This document shows, piece after piece, positions 1 through 7,212 of a stretch of DNA of 64,000 nucleotides. Position numbers and translations under genes: made by a program. The DNA is taken from contig JAXMDK010000008.1 in the NCBI GenBank assembly GCA_046348855.1, positions 62,001 through 126,000 of the forward strand. The letters are read 5' to 3'. The notes below the pieces were generated by a model. That model did not search any database. It was not told where the DNA came from and saw only the letters and a list, made by a program, of their open reading frames with translations. Source of the stretch: TMP-24 sp046348855 (GTDB taxonomy: Bacteria; Pseudomonadota; Alphaproteobacteria; Rhodobacterales; Rhodobacteraceae). Position 1 is the stretch's first letter, and every line of letters begins with the position of its first letter.

Positions 1-1195
1 CGGTCCGCGTCTGCATTCCGAACCGTTCCGTCACCTCGAACAGATAGGCCAGAAGCCGCGCCATCGAGATCTGGTTGGCCTCCATGCCGAAGATCGGCTC
101 GCCCACTGCCCGCAGCGCCCGGGCAAAATCATGGATGTCGCGGTCGCGCGGCACATAGCCCGCCTCGAAATGCACCTCGGCCACCCGCACATAGTCGCGA
201 CGAATGAAGCCCAGCAGAATCTCGGCATAGACGCGCCGGGTGTAGGCGTCGATCTGGCCCATGATGCCGAAATCATAGGCGATGATCGCGCCATCGGCGG
301 CGACCTTCAGGTTGCCCTGGTGCATGTCGGCGTGAAAGAAGCCGTCGCGCAGCGCATGGCTGAGAAACAGCCCCAGCACCCGCGCCGCCAGCGCCGGGCA
401 ATCGTGGCCCGCCGCCCGCAAGGCCTCGACATCGCCCAGGGGGATGCCTTCGGCCCAGCCCAGCGTCATCACCCGCCGCGACGAGAACTGCCAATAGGGT
501 TGCGGCACGCGAAAGCCCTTGTCGCCGGCGGTATTGGCGGCGAATTCCGAGGCAGCCGCGCTTTCCAGCCGCAGGTCGAGCTCGCTCATCACCACGCCTT
601 CGAAATGGGCGATGACCTGGGTTGGCCGCAGCCGGCGCGACGCGGGCGATAGCGCCTCGATCAGGCTCGCGGCGAAATAGAAGGCGTCGATGTCGCGGCG
701 GAAGGCGCGTTCGATGCCGGGGCGCAGGATCTTGACCGCGACGTCGGCGCCGCTGTCGGCCAGGCTGGCGCGGTGCACCTGCGCGATGGATGCCGCCGCC
801 ACCGGCTCGGAAAAGGCGCTGAACAGCTCTGCAGGCGGGCGGCCCAGTTCCGCCGCGACCGTGGCCTTGGCGGTGTCGATGTCGAAGGGCGGCAGCTTGT
901 CCTGCAAGACGCGCAGCTGGTTCGACAGTTCCTCGCCCACCACGTCGGGCCGGGTCGACAGTACCTGGCCGAACTTGATGTAGGCCGGTCCCAGCGCGGT
1001 GATCGCCCGCGTCACCGGCGGCAGCGCCGGGTCACCGCGATAGCCCAGCCAGCGGAACGGCCGGCCGAGAACCCGCGCCAGAAGCCGCAGGCGCGGCGGC
1101 ACGTCCATCGCCTCCAGCGCCACCTTCATCGCGCCCGTCCGCTCGAAGGTCGCGCCGGTGCGGATCAGTCGCCACAGGTTGTGCGGTCCGCGCAT
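1..1195 (-). CDS. ubiB: UbiB, ubiquinone biosynthesis atypical kinase (3' end cut by window edge)
   Basis: An open frame on the minus strand starts at an ATG at 1195 and runs off the left edge with no stop. The protein belongs to the ABC1/UbiB/ADCK family, membrane-associated ATPases of unusual protein-kinase fold needed for aerobic coenzyme Q synthesis. The family's KxGQ motif appears as YIKFGQ near residue 72, and a kinase-like HADMHQGNL segment lies further along. The start lies one base from the ubiE stop, so the two genes form an operon, as is usual in Rhodobacteraceae. About 398 codons are visible; the C-terminus is missing. Confidence 0.93.
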   Translation of the reverse strand, partial: MRGPHNLWRLIRTGATFERTGAMKVALEAMDVPPRLRLLARVLGRPFRWLGYRGDPALPPVTRAITALGPAYIKFGQVLSTRPDVVGEELSNQLRVLQDKLPPFDIDTAKATVAAELGRPPAELFSAFSEPVAAASIAQVHRASLADSGADVAVKILRPGIERAFRRDIDAFYFAASLIEALSPASRRLRPTQVIAHFEGVVMSELDLRLESAAASEFAANTAGDKGFRVPQPYWQFSSRRVMTLGWAEGIPLGDVEALRAAGHDCPALAARVLGLFLSHALRDGFFHADMHQGNLKVAADGAIIAYDFGIMGQIDAYTRRVYAEILLGFIRRDYVRVAEVHFEAGYVPRDRDIHDFARALRAVGEPIFGMEANQISMARLLAYLFEVTERFGMQTRT

Positions 1196-1196
1196 C

Positions 1197-1949
1197 CTAG
1201 ATCTTCCAGCCCGAATGCAGCGCGGCGATACCCATCGACAGGTTGCGGTAGCTCACCTGCCCGAAGCCCGCCTGCCGGATCATCGCCGCGAATGCCTCCT
1301 GATCGGGGAACCGCCGGATCGATTCCACCAGATACTGGTAACTCGCGCGGTCGTTGGCGACGATCTGGCCCATCAGCGGGATGACGTTGAAGGAATAGCG
1401 GTCGTAGGCCCATTGCAGCGCCGGGTTCGGCAACTGGCTGAATTCGAGCACCATCAGCCTCCCGCCGGGTCGCAGCACCCGGTAGGCCTCCACCAGCGCG
1501 TCGGCGATGCGGGTCACGTTGCGGATGCCGAAGCTGATCGTATAGACGTCGAAACTTCCGCTGGCGAAGGGCAGCGCCATCGCATCGCCGACCACCCAGT
1601 CGAGCTGCGCCGCCAGGTTGCCGGCCTCGGCCCGCTTGCGCCCCTCGACCAGCATCGATTCGGTCATGTCGCAAACCGTGGCACGGCCGGTCTTCGCCCG
1701 CCCGAGGAAGCGGAAGGCGATGTCGCCGGTGCCGCCCGCCACGTCCAGCAGCCGCTGGCCCGGCCGGGGCGCCAGCCAGTCCATCATCGCGTCCTTCCAC
1801 AGGCGGTGGACGCCGACACTCATCAGGTCGTTCATCACGTCATAACGGTTGGCGACGCGGGTAAAGACGCCATGCACCAGCCCGGCCTTCTCGCGCTCGG
1901 GCACGGTCTGAAAGCCGAAGTGGGTGGTCTCGGGTCGGTCCTGGGTCAT
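1197..1949 (-). CDS. ubiE: UbiE, ubiquinone/menaquinone C-methyltransferase
   Basis: This 250-aa SAM-dependent class I methyltransferase performs the C-methylation step of ubiquinone biosynthesis. It shows the SAM-binding glycine loop LLDVAGGTGDIAF near residue 68 and the UbiE signature region TISFGIRNVTR near residue 138. The length is typical of the family. It lies directly upstream of ubiB and is divergent from mutM, with about 80 bp between the start codons where promoters for both directions must lie. Confidence 0.96.
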   Translation of the reverse strand: MTQDRPETTHFGFQTVPEREKAGLVHGVFTRVANRYDVMNDLMSVGVHRLWKDAMMDWLAPRPGQRLLDVAGGTGDIAFRFLGRAKTGRATVCDMTESMLVEGRKRAEAGNLAAQLDWVVGDAMALPFASGSFDVYTISFGIRNVTRIADALVEAYRVLRPGGRLMVLEFSQLPNPALQWAYDRYSFNVIPLMGQIVANDRASYQYLVESIRRFPDQEAFAAMIRQAGFGQVSYRNLSMGIAALHSGWKI

Positions 1950-2029
1950 GACGCTGCCTGCACTGATCTTGCCTTCCTTACACGGGGGCGGGCCTGATAG
2001 ACAATGCGGCGCAAAGAACCGAGGTGCCC

Positions 2030-2881
2030 ATGCCCGAACTGCCCGAAGTCGAAACCGTGCGCGCCGGCCTTGCCCCGGTGATGGAGGGACAGCGGATTGA
2101 ACGGGTGCAGGTGAACCGCCCCGACCTGCGCTTTCCCCTGCCCGAACGCATGGCCGAACGGCTGGAGGGCGCGCGCGTCCTTGGCCTCAGGCGGCGGTCG
2201 AAATATCTTCTGGCCGACCTGTCGACGGGCGAAACGCTGCTGATCCACCTGGGCATGTCGGGCCGGCTTCTGATTTCCGGGGCGGCACTCGGCCAGTTTC
2301 ACCACGCCCATCCCGCTGCACAGAAACACGACCATGTCGTCATCGACATGGACGGCGGCGCACGCGTCACCTTCAACGATGCCCGCCGGTTCGGCGCGAT
2401 GGACCTGATGGCCACCGCCGACTGGCCGGCCCATCCACTGCTGCGGGATCTGGGGCCTGAACCGTTGGGCAACGGGTTTCATGCCGACTATCTGGCGGGC
2501 AGGCTTGGCGGCCGGGCAATGCCGGTCAAGGCCGCGCTTCTCGACCAGCGCATCATCGCCGGGCTTGGCAACATCTATGTTGCCGAAGCCTTGCACCGCG
2601 CCGGGATCGACCCGCGCCGCCCAGCCGGCGACCTGTCGCCGGATGAGATCGCCCTTCTGGTCCCGGCGATCCGCGATGTGCTGACTGAGGCCATCGCCGC
2701 CGGCGGCTCCTCGCTGAAGGACTATCGCCAGGCAGACGGCGAACTTGGCTATTTCCAGCATTCCTTCCGGGTCTATGACCGCGCGGGCCAGCCCTGCCCG
2801 ACGCCGGGCTGCGACGGCTCGATCGAGAGGATCGTCCAGTCCGGCCGGTCGACCTTCTTCTGTCCGCGCTGCCAAAGGTGA
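2030..2881 (+). CDS. mutM: MutM (Fpg), formamidopyrimidine-DNA glycosylase
   Basis: A base-excision repair enzyme that removes 8-oxoguanine and cuts the AP site. The ATG at 2030 is chosen over an in-frame GTG at 2024 because it leaves the obligatory N-terminus MPELPEVETVR, in which Pro2 is the catalytic nucleophile and Glu3 assists. A GAGG ribosome site lies 5 bp upstream. The C-terminus carries the four-cysteine zinc finger (CPTPGC and FFCPRC) needed for DNA binding. At 283 aa it has the usual length. It precedes a crotonase gene, an arrangement familiar from Rhodobacteraceae. Confidence 0.97.
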   Translation: MPELPEVETVRAGLAPVMEGQRIERVQVNRPDLRFPLPERMAERLEGARVLGLRRRSKYLLADLSTGETLLIHLGMSGRLLISGAALGQFHHAHPAAQKHDHVVIDMDGGARVTFNDARRFGAMDLMATADWPAHPLLRDLGPEPLGNGFHADYLAGRLGGRAMPVKAALLDQRIIAGLGNIYVAEALHRAGIDPRRPAGDLSPDEIALLVPAIRDVLTEAIAAGGSSLKDYRQADGELGYFQHSFRVYDRAGQPCPTPGCDGSIERIVQSGRSTFFCPRCQR

Positions 2882-2882
2882 C

Positions 2883-2911
2883 TTGCGCCGCGCGCCCGCG
2901 CCTTCTAGCGA
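2883..2911 (+). promoter_or_regulatory. Candidate promoter of the crotonase gene
   Basis: TTGCGC and TAGCGA are separated by 17 bp, just after the mutM stop and 29 bp before the crotonase ATG. The -10 box is weak, so this is only a candidate. Confidence 0.3.
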
Positions 2912-2939
2912 TGGGCAAACCCTCGAAAGGCCCGCATCC

Positions 2940-3716
2940 ATGACCTACCAGACATTGCTTGTCGAACGGCACGGCCCGGTCGCGCTGATCCGCCTGAACC
3001 GCCCCGCCGCCCTAAACGCGCTGAACTCGCAACTGATGGGCGAACTGGCCGCCGCGTTGTCGGCGATGGACCGCGATGACGGCGTCCGTGCCATCGTGCT
3101 GACCGGGTCGGAAAAGGCTTTTGCCGCCGGCGCCGACGTGCGCGAGATGTCGGACAAGGGGTTTGCGCAGATCTTCCGCGAAAACCTGTTCGCGGACGAG
3201 GCCGACCGCATCCGCGCCACCCGCAAGCCGATCATCGCCGCGGTCGCCGGCTTCTGCCTGGGCGGCGGCTGCGAATTGGCGATGCTGTGCGATTTCATCA
3301 TCGCCGCCGACACCGCCCGCTTCGGCCAGCCCGAGGTGAACCTTGCCGTGATCCCCGGCATCGGCGGCACCCAGCGGCTGACCCGGCTGATCGGGCGGGC
3401 GAAGTCGATGGACCTGCACCTGACCGGCCGGATGATGGGCGCCGATGAGGCCGAGCGCGCCGGCCTGGTGGCGCGGATCGTGCCCGCCGCCGACCTTGTG
3501 TCCGAGGCCCTGGCCGCCGCCACGACGATTGCCGAAAAATCGCAGATCGCGGTGATCGCCGCCAAGGAGGCCGTGCACCGCGCCGACGAGCTGACCCTGG
3601 CCGAAGGCGTCCTCTTCGAACGCCGCCTGTTCCAGTCGCTGTTCGCGACCGACGACCAGAAGGAGGGCATGCGCGCCTTTCTTGAAAAGCGCCGGCCGGT
3701 CTTTCGGGACCGCTAG
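2940..3716 (+). CDS. Enoyl-CoA hydratase (crotonase family)
   Basis: A 258-aa crotonase-fold protein, predicted to hydrate 2-enoyl-CoA in fatty acid oxidation. Both oxyanion-hole segments are present (AFAAGADVREM near residue 62 and GFCLGGGCELAM near 103). So are the two catalytic glutamates of active hydratases: one in GGGCELA, the other in GQPEVNLAVIPGIGG. The ATG at 2940 gives the normal N-terminus MTYQTLLVERHG; the longer upstream frame overlaps mutM and is not supported. Its stop lies one base before a mobile-element remnant. In relatives, as I recall, this gene is followed by rpsT and dnaA; here it is not. Confidence 0.94.
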   Translation: MTYQTLLVERHGPVALIRLNRPAALNALNSQLMGELAAALSAMDRDDGVRAIVLTGSEKAFAAGADVREMSDKGFAQIFRENLFADEADRIRATRKPIIAAVAGFCLGGGCELAMLCDFIIAADTARFGQPEVNLAVIPGIGGTQRLTRLIGRAKSMDLHLTGRMMGADEAERAGLVARIVPAADLVSEALAAATTIAEKSQIAVIAAKEAVHRADELTLAEGVLFERRLFQSLFATDDQKEGMRAFLEKRRPVFRDR

Positions 3717-3717
3717 G

Positions 3718-3902
3718 TGTGAAGTCTCATCAGGTTGTCCGCCTGCTGTGCGGGTGGCAGGCCGTTGAGGGCGGGATGTGGCCTTGAGGTATTGAACCAG
3801 CCAGGCCGACGCGGCAGATCGGCGTTGCGGGCCTGCGATGACGGGTGGACAAGCCCGCAGACTCATTCGCGCAGGAGGTGAACAACCTCCCGAGACTTCA
3901 CA
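3718..3902. mobile_element. 185-bp internally deleted IS481-family element (MITE-like)
   Basis: The two ends are imperfect inverted repeats of about 35 bp that begin identically with TGTGAAGTCTC (left end at 3718, right end read inward from 3902). On the minus strand the inside still encodes the C-terminal signature of IS481-type transposases (PGWFNTSRPHPALNGLP, then QQADNLMRLHT). It is joined in frame to a short N-terminal-like remnant containing ARNADL. The catalytic middle is gone, so the element could move only with a transposase supplied in trans. No target duplication is seen: the flanks are GCTAGG and TCTGGC. The right end supplies the stop codon of rnhA. Confidence 0.82.
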
Positions 3903-4377
3903 TCTGGCCCGCGCCCGCCGCCCGCTTCGGCTTGAAGGGCGCCATCCCCGCCCGCGCCAGCGCATCGGCGCGTTCGTTTTCGGCGTGACCGGCGTGGCCC
4001 TTGATCCAAGTCCAGGTCACCTTGTGGCGGGCTTGGGCAGCCTCCAGCCGCTGCCACAGGTCGACATTCTTCACCGGCTTGCCGTCCGCCGTCTTCCAGC
4101 CGTTGCGCTTCCAGCCGTGAATCCACTGGCTGACGCCGTTCTTCACATAGGCGCTGTCGGTGACCAGCGTGATCGGCGTCGCCCGGCCCAGCGCCTCGAG
4201 CGCCGAGATCGCCGCCAGAAGTTCCATCCGGTTGTTGGTGGTATCGGCCTCGCCGCCCTGAAGCTCGCGCTCCTTCACCACCTGGCCGCCATCGCGGGCC
4301 TGCAACAGCACGCCCCAGCCGCCCGGACCGGGGTTCCCGGAACAGGCGCCATCCGTAAAGGCAAAGAACTCAGGCAC
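3898..4377 (-). CDS. rnhA: RNase HI
   Basis: A 159-aa ribonuclease HI that cleaves the RNA strand of RNA:DNA hybrids. Catalytic acidic residues are in place: Asp in FFAFTDGACSGNPG at the start, Glu in NNRMELLAAISAL, Asp in LVTDSAYV and Asp in HAENERADALA. The GTG at 4377, with AGGGG upstream, gives the usual N-terminus (V)PEFFAFTDG; the frame extends to a TTG at 4443 but that stretch is the repeat-bearing gap after ispH. The last Met codon straddles the IS481-type element and the stop codon lies within its inverted repeat, so the C-terminal end may differ from the ancestral one. Confidence 0.93.
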   Translation of the reverse strand: MPEFFAFTDGACSGNPGPGGWGVLLQARDGGQVVKERELQGGEADTTNNRMELLAAISALEALGRATPITLVTDSAYVKNGVSQWIHGWKRNGWKTADGKPVKNVDLWQRLEAAQARHKVTWTWIKGHAGHAENERADALARAGMAPFKPKRAAGAGQM

Positions 4378-4396
4378 CCGGCGCCCCTTCACTTTG

Positions 4397-4437
4397 ATCC
4401 AAATATCCTCGGGGGTGTGGGGGCAGACAGCCCCCAC
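4397..4437 (-). terminator. Dispersed stem-loop after ispH
   Basis: GTGGGGGC and GCCCCCAC pair as a perfect 8-bp stem around the loop AGACA (4417-4437), preceded on the plus strand by the string ATCCTCGGGGGTG. The same string and the same AGACA-loop hairpin recur at 33715-33770, so this belongs to a dispersed intergenic repeat. It probably ends or attenuates the ispH transcript before rnhA. Confidence 0.6.
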
Positions 4438-4439
4438 CG

Positions 4440-5390
4440 TCAAGCCGGTTCGCGCAAGACCCGCGGCACCTTGAACTCCACCCGCTCCTGCGCGGTCTCG
4501 ACCAGTTCGACCGTCACATCGAACCGGTCGCGGAAAGCGTCCAGCACCTCGTTGACCAGCACTTCCGGCGCGCTGGCCCCGGCGGTCACGCCGACGGCCG
4601 CAACACCCGCCAGCGCCGGCCAGTCAATGTCCTCGGCGCGCTGGACCAGCTGGGCATAGGCACAGCCCGCCGCCCGCCCGACCTCGACCAGCCGCTTGGA
4701 GTTCGACGAATTGGGCGCGCCGATCACCAGAAGCGCGCCGATCCGGGGCGCGATCGCCTTGACTGCCTCCTGGCGGTTGGTGGTGGCATAGCAGATGTCT
4801 TCCTTGTGCGGCCCGATGATCGCCGGGAACCGCGCCTTCAGCGCCGCGACGATATCAGCGGTATCGTCGACCGAGAGCGTCGTCTGGGTGATGAAGGCCA
4901 GTCGGGCCGGATCGCGCGGCGTGATCGTCGCCACGTCGGCCACGGTTTCCACCAGGATCACCTCGCCCTCGGGCAACTGCCCCATGGTTCCCAGCGTCTC
5001 GGGGTGGCCGGCATGGCCGATCATCACCATCTGCAGGCCGTTCTCGTAGTGGCGTTCGGCCTCGATATGGACCTTGGACACCAGCGGGCAGGTGGCGTCG
5101 ACAAAGACCATCCGCCGCGCCCGCGCCTCGGCGGGCACGGATTTCGGCACGCCGTGAGCGGAAAAGATCACCGGCCGGTCGACCGGGCAGTCGGACAGTT
5201 CCTCGACGAAGACCGCACCCTTGGCACGCAGCCCGTCCACGACATAGCGGTTGTGGACGATCTCGTGGCGGACATAGACCGGCGCCCCCCATTTCTCGAT
5301 CGCCATTTCGACGATCTTGATCGCGCGGTCAACGCCGGCGCAGAAACCGCGCGGCGCGGCGAGATAGAGTTTCAGGGGCGATTTGGCCAT
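4440..5390 (-). CDS. ispH: IspH (LytB), 4-hydroxy-3-methylbut-2-enyl diphosphate reductase
   Basis: The last enzyme of the MEP isoprenoid pathway, an iron-sulfur reductase making IPP and DMAPP. The three conserved cluster cysteines are visible in PRGFCAGVDRAI, VDATCPLVSKVH and EDICYATTNRQ. Substrate-binding motifs (SAHGVPKSVP, GHAGHPET, SSNSKRLVEV) are intact. At 316 aa the length is normal. A promoter-like pair lies upstream at 5421-5449. Confidence 0.97.
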   Translation of the reverse strand: MAKSPLKLYLAAPRGFCAGVDRAIKIVEMAIEKWGAPVYVRHEIVHNRYVVDGLRAKGAVFVEELSDCPVDRPVIFSAHGVPKSVPAEARARRMVFVDATCPLVSKVHIEAERHYENGLQMVMIGHAGHPETLGTMGQLPEGEVILVETVADVATITPRDPARLAFITQTTLSVDDTADIVAALKARFPAIIGPHKEDICYATTNRQEAVKAIAPRIGALLVIGAPNSSNSKRLVEVGRAAGCAYAQLVQRAEDIDWPALAGVAAVGVTAGASAPEVLVNEVLDAFRDRFDVTVELVETAQERVEFKVPRVLREPA

Positions 5391-5420
5391 ATCGAACCTT
5401 CCCGCTGGGTGACGGCGGGG

Positions 5421-5449
5421 TTAGGCACCCTGGCGGGCGGCGCTGTCAA
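5421..5449 (-). promoter_or_regulatory. Candidate promoter of ispH
   Basis: Read on the minus strand, TTGACA (5444-5449) stands 17 bp before GCCTAA (5421-5426), about 30 bp before the ispH ATG. The -35 is a consensus match; the -10 is moderate. Confidence 0.5.
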
Positions 5450-5489
5450 GCCTTCGCATCCCCATGCCGGACCGACAGCCGCCGCGCGC

Positions 5490-6062
5490 CTATTCCTCGG
5501 CCGATGCGACTGCCGGCGCTTCGGCGCGCGGTTCGCGCGGCGGCCGGCCGATCACGTCGCGCAGCGCATCGAGCTCGATGAAATTGTCGGCCTGCCGGCG
5601 CAGTTCGTCGGCGATCATCGGCGGCTGCGACCGGATGGTCGAGACGACCGAAACCCGGACGCCCTGCCGTTGCAGGCTTTCGACCAGCGCGCGGAAATCG
5701 CCGTCGCCGGAAAACAGCACGATATGGTCGACGCGAGGGGCCAGTTGCATGGCGTCGACAGTCAGTTCGACCTCCATGTTGCCCTTCACCTTCCGGCGGC
5801 CCTGGCTGTCGGTATATTCGCGCGCCGGCTTGGTCACCATGGTAAAGCCATTGTAATTCAGCCAGTCAACGAGCGGCCGGATCGGCGAATAATCGTCATT
5901 GTCGAGCAGCGCGGTATAGTAGAAGGCGCGCAGCAGCTTGGAGCGTCGCTCGAACTCCTGCCGGAGCAGCTTGTAGTCGATATCAAACCCCAATGCCTTG
6001 GCCGCGGCATAGAGGTTGGACCCATCGATGAACAGCGCAAGCCGTTCGTCCTTGTAGAACAT
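5490..6062 (-). CDS. NYN domain protein (LabA/DUF88 family)
   Basis: A 190-aa protein with a NYN (PIN-like) nuclease fold. The N-terminal ALFIDGSNLYAAA motif and the later VELTVDAMQLA and LFSGDGDFRALVESL motifs supply the acidic residues expected at a metal-dependent RNase centre. Family members act on RNA or appear in regulatory complexes; the substrate here is unknown. The C-terminal 25 residues are Ala/Pro/Glu-rich and probably disordered. It is divergent from folK. Confidence 0.85.
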   Translation of the reverse strand: MFYKDERLALFIDGSNLYAAAKALGFDIDYKLLRQEFERRSKLLRAFYYTALLDNDDYSPIRPLVDWLNYNGFTMVTKPAREYTDSQGRRKVKGNMEVELTVDAMQLAPRVDHIVLFSGDGDFRALVESLQRQGVRVSVVSTIRSQPPMIADELRRQADNFIELDALRDVIGRPPREPRAEAPAVASAEE

Positions 6063-6172
6063 AACGTTCCTTTCAAAATTCCGAATAGAAGCTTCCGTGA
6101 GCGCGGAGAGTCCGGTAGCACAAAGTCAACTCGATACCCAGAACGCAATCTGTAAACGAAATTATACTCCAA

Positions 6173-6748
6173 ATGGAACGTAACCAAAAGGACAGGCGCG
6201 CATTCATTGCGATCGGAGGGAACGAAACGTCGGATTTCGGCCCGCCTGAGCGGACAATCGCACATGCCCTTGCGTCACTTGGCGGCGCCGGCGTCCGAAT
6301 CCGGGCGATCAGCCGGTTTTTCCGGTCTGCCGCCTTTCCCGCCGGATCAGGCCCCGACTATGTGAATCTGGTTGCCGAGCTTTCGAGTCCGCTGGATGCC
6401 GAGGCGCTGCTGGCGCGGCTGCATGCGGTCGAGTCCGAATGCGGCCGGATGCGCCATCGCCGCTGGGGCGCCCGTACGCTCGACCTCGATCTGCTGGCGT
6501 TCGGCGACCAGATCCTGCCGGACCGGGACACGCTGGCGCACTGGATCGGACTTGGCGCCGAAGAGCAGCTTGCCGCCACACCCGACCGGCTGATCCTGCC
6601 GCACCCGCGCCTTCAGGACCGCGCTTTCGTGCTGATTCCCTGGGCCGACATCGCGCCACTCTGGCACCATCCCTTGACAGGCCGCACCGTCGCCCGGATG
6701 CTGGCGGCGCTGCCCGGGGCCCTGACGGCAGGAGTCCGGCCGTTTTGA
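6173..6748 (+). CDS. folK: FolK, 6-hydroxymethyl-dihydropterin pyrophosphokinase
   Basis: HPPK transfers pyrophosphate from ATP to 6-hydroxymethyl-7,8-dihydropterin in folate synthesis. The protein (191 aa) begins its domain with AFIAIGGNE (the family's GSN-like loop). It has FRSAAFPAGSGPDYVNLV and the signature RRWGARTLDLDLLAF near residue 95, where the two metal-binding aspartates sit. A hydrophilic start of about eight residues precedes the domain. It lies just upstream of rpoZ. Confidence 0.93.
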   Translation: MERNQKDRRAFIAIGGNETSDFGPPERTIAHALASLGGAGVRIRAISRFFRSAAFPAGSGPDYVNLVAELSSPLDAEALLARLHAVESECGRMRHRRWGARTLDLDLLAFGDQILPDRDTLAHWIGLGAEEQLAATPDRLILPHPRLQDRAFVLIPWADIAPLWHHPLTGRTVARMLAALPGALTAGVRPF

Positions 6749-6762
6749 CGGCTTTTCTGCGC

Positions 6763-6791
6763 TTGCCATCTCCCGGCCCAGCGCCTAAATA
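6763..6791 (+). promoter_or_regulatory. Candidate promoter of rpoZ-rsh
   Basis: TTGCCA (6763-6768) and TAAATA (6786-6791) are 17 bp apart, placing a start of transcription about 30 bp before the rpoZ ATG. TAAATA stands out in this GC-rich DNA. Confidence 0.55.
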
Positions 6792-6828
6792 GGCTTTTCC
6801 AGCTTTCCCTGGCGCATTGGAGTTGCCC

Positions 6829-7182
6829 ATGGCCCGCGTGACGGTCGAAGATTGCGTTGACAAGGTTCCGAACCGGTTTGAACTGGTCATGCTCGCGTCC
6901 CACCGGGCGCGCGAAATCGCGTCCGGCTCCGCACCGACCGTGGACCGCGACAACGACAAGAACCCGGTCGTGGCGCTGCGCGAGATCGCCGACGAGACCC
7001 AGACGGCGGGCGAACTGCGCGAACGGATGATCGAAAGCCATCAGACCCAGATCGAGGTCGACGAGGCCGAGGACGACGACATGGCGCTGCTCATGAGCGC
7101 CGAGATGGACCGCCCGCAGCAGGACGACATGTCCGAGGAAAAGATGCTGCGCGCCCTGATGGAAGCACAGGGGCAAGGCTGA
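6829..7182 (+). CDS. rpoZ: RpoZ, RNA polymerase omega subunit
   Basis: The 117-aa omega subunit, which assists assembly of RNA polymerase and in proteobacteria forms part of a ppGpp site. The N-terminal MARVTVEDCVDKVPNRFELV and the ASHRAREIASG segment are diagnostic. The ATG at 6829 is preceded by GGAG with 6-bp spacing; the TTG at 6817 is rejected. The tail is acidic, as in alphaproteobacterial homologs. rsh follows 30 bp downstream, so the ppGpp target and ppGpp synthase are co-transcribed. Confidence 0.97.
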   Translation: MARVTVEDCVDKVPNRFELVMLASHRAREIASGSAPTVDRDNDKNPVVALREIADETQTAGELRERMIESHQTQIEVDEAEDDDMALLMSAEMDRPQQDDMSEEKMLRALMEAQGQG

Positions 7183-7212
7183 CAGACAGCCTGAAGGCCG
7201 GGGGCGAGCGCA

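Noticed and set aside
3712..3717. Target duplication around the IS481-type mini-element
   Set aside because: The flanks GCTAGG (left) and TCTGGC (right) do not match, so no duplication is claimed.
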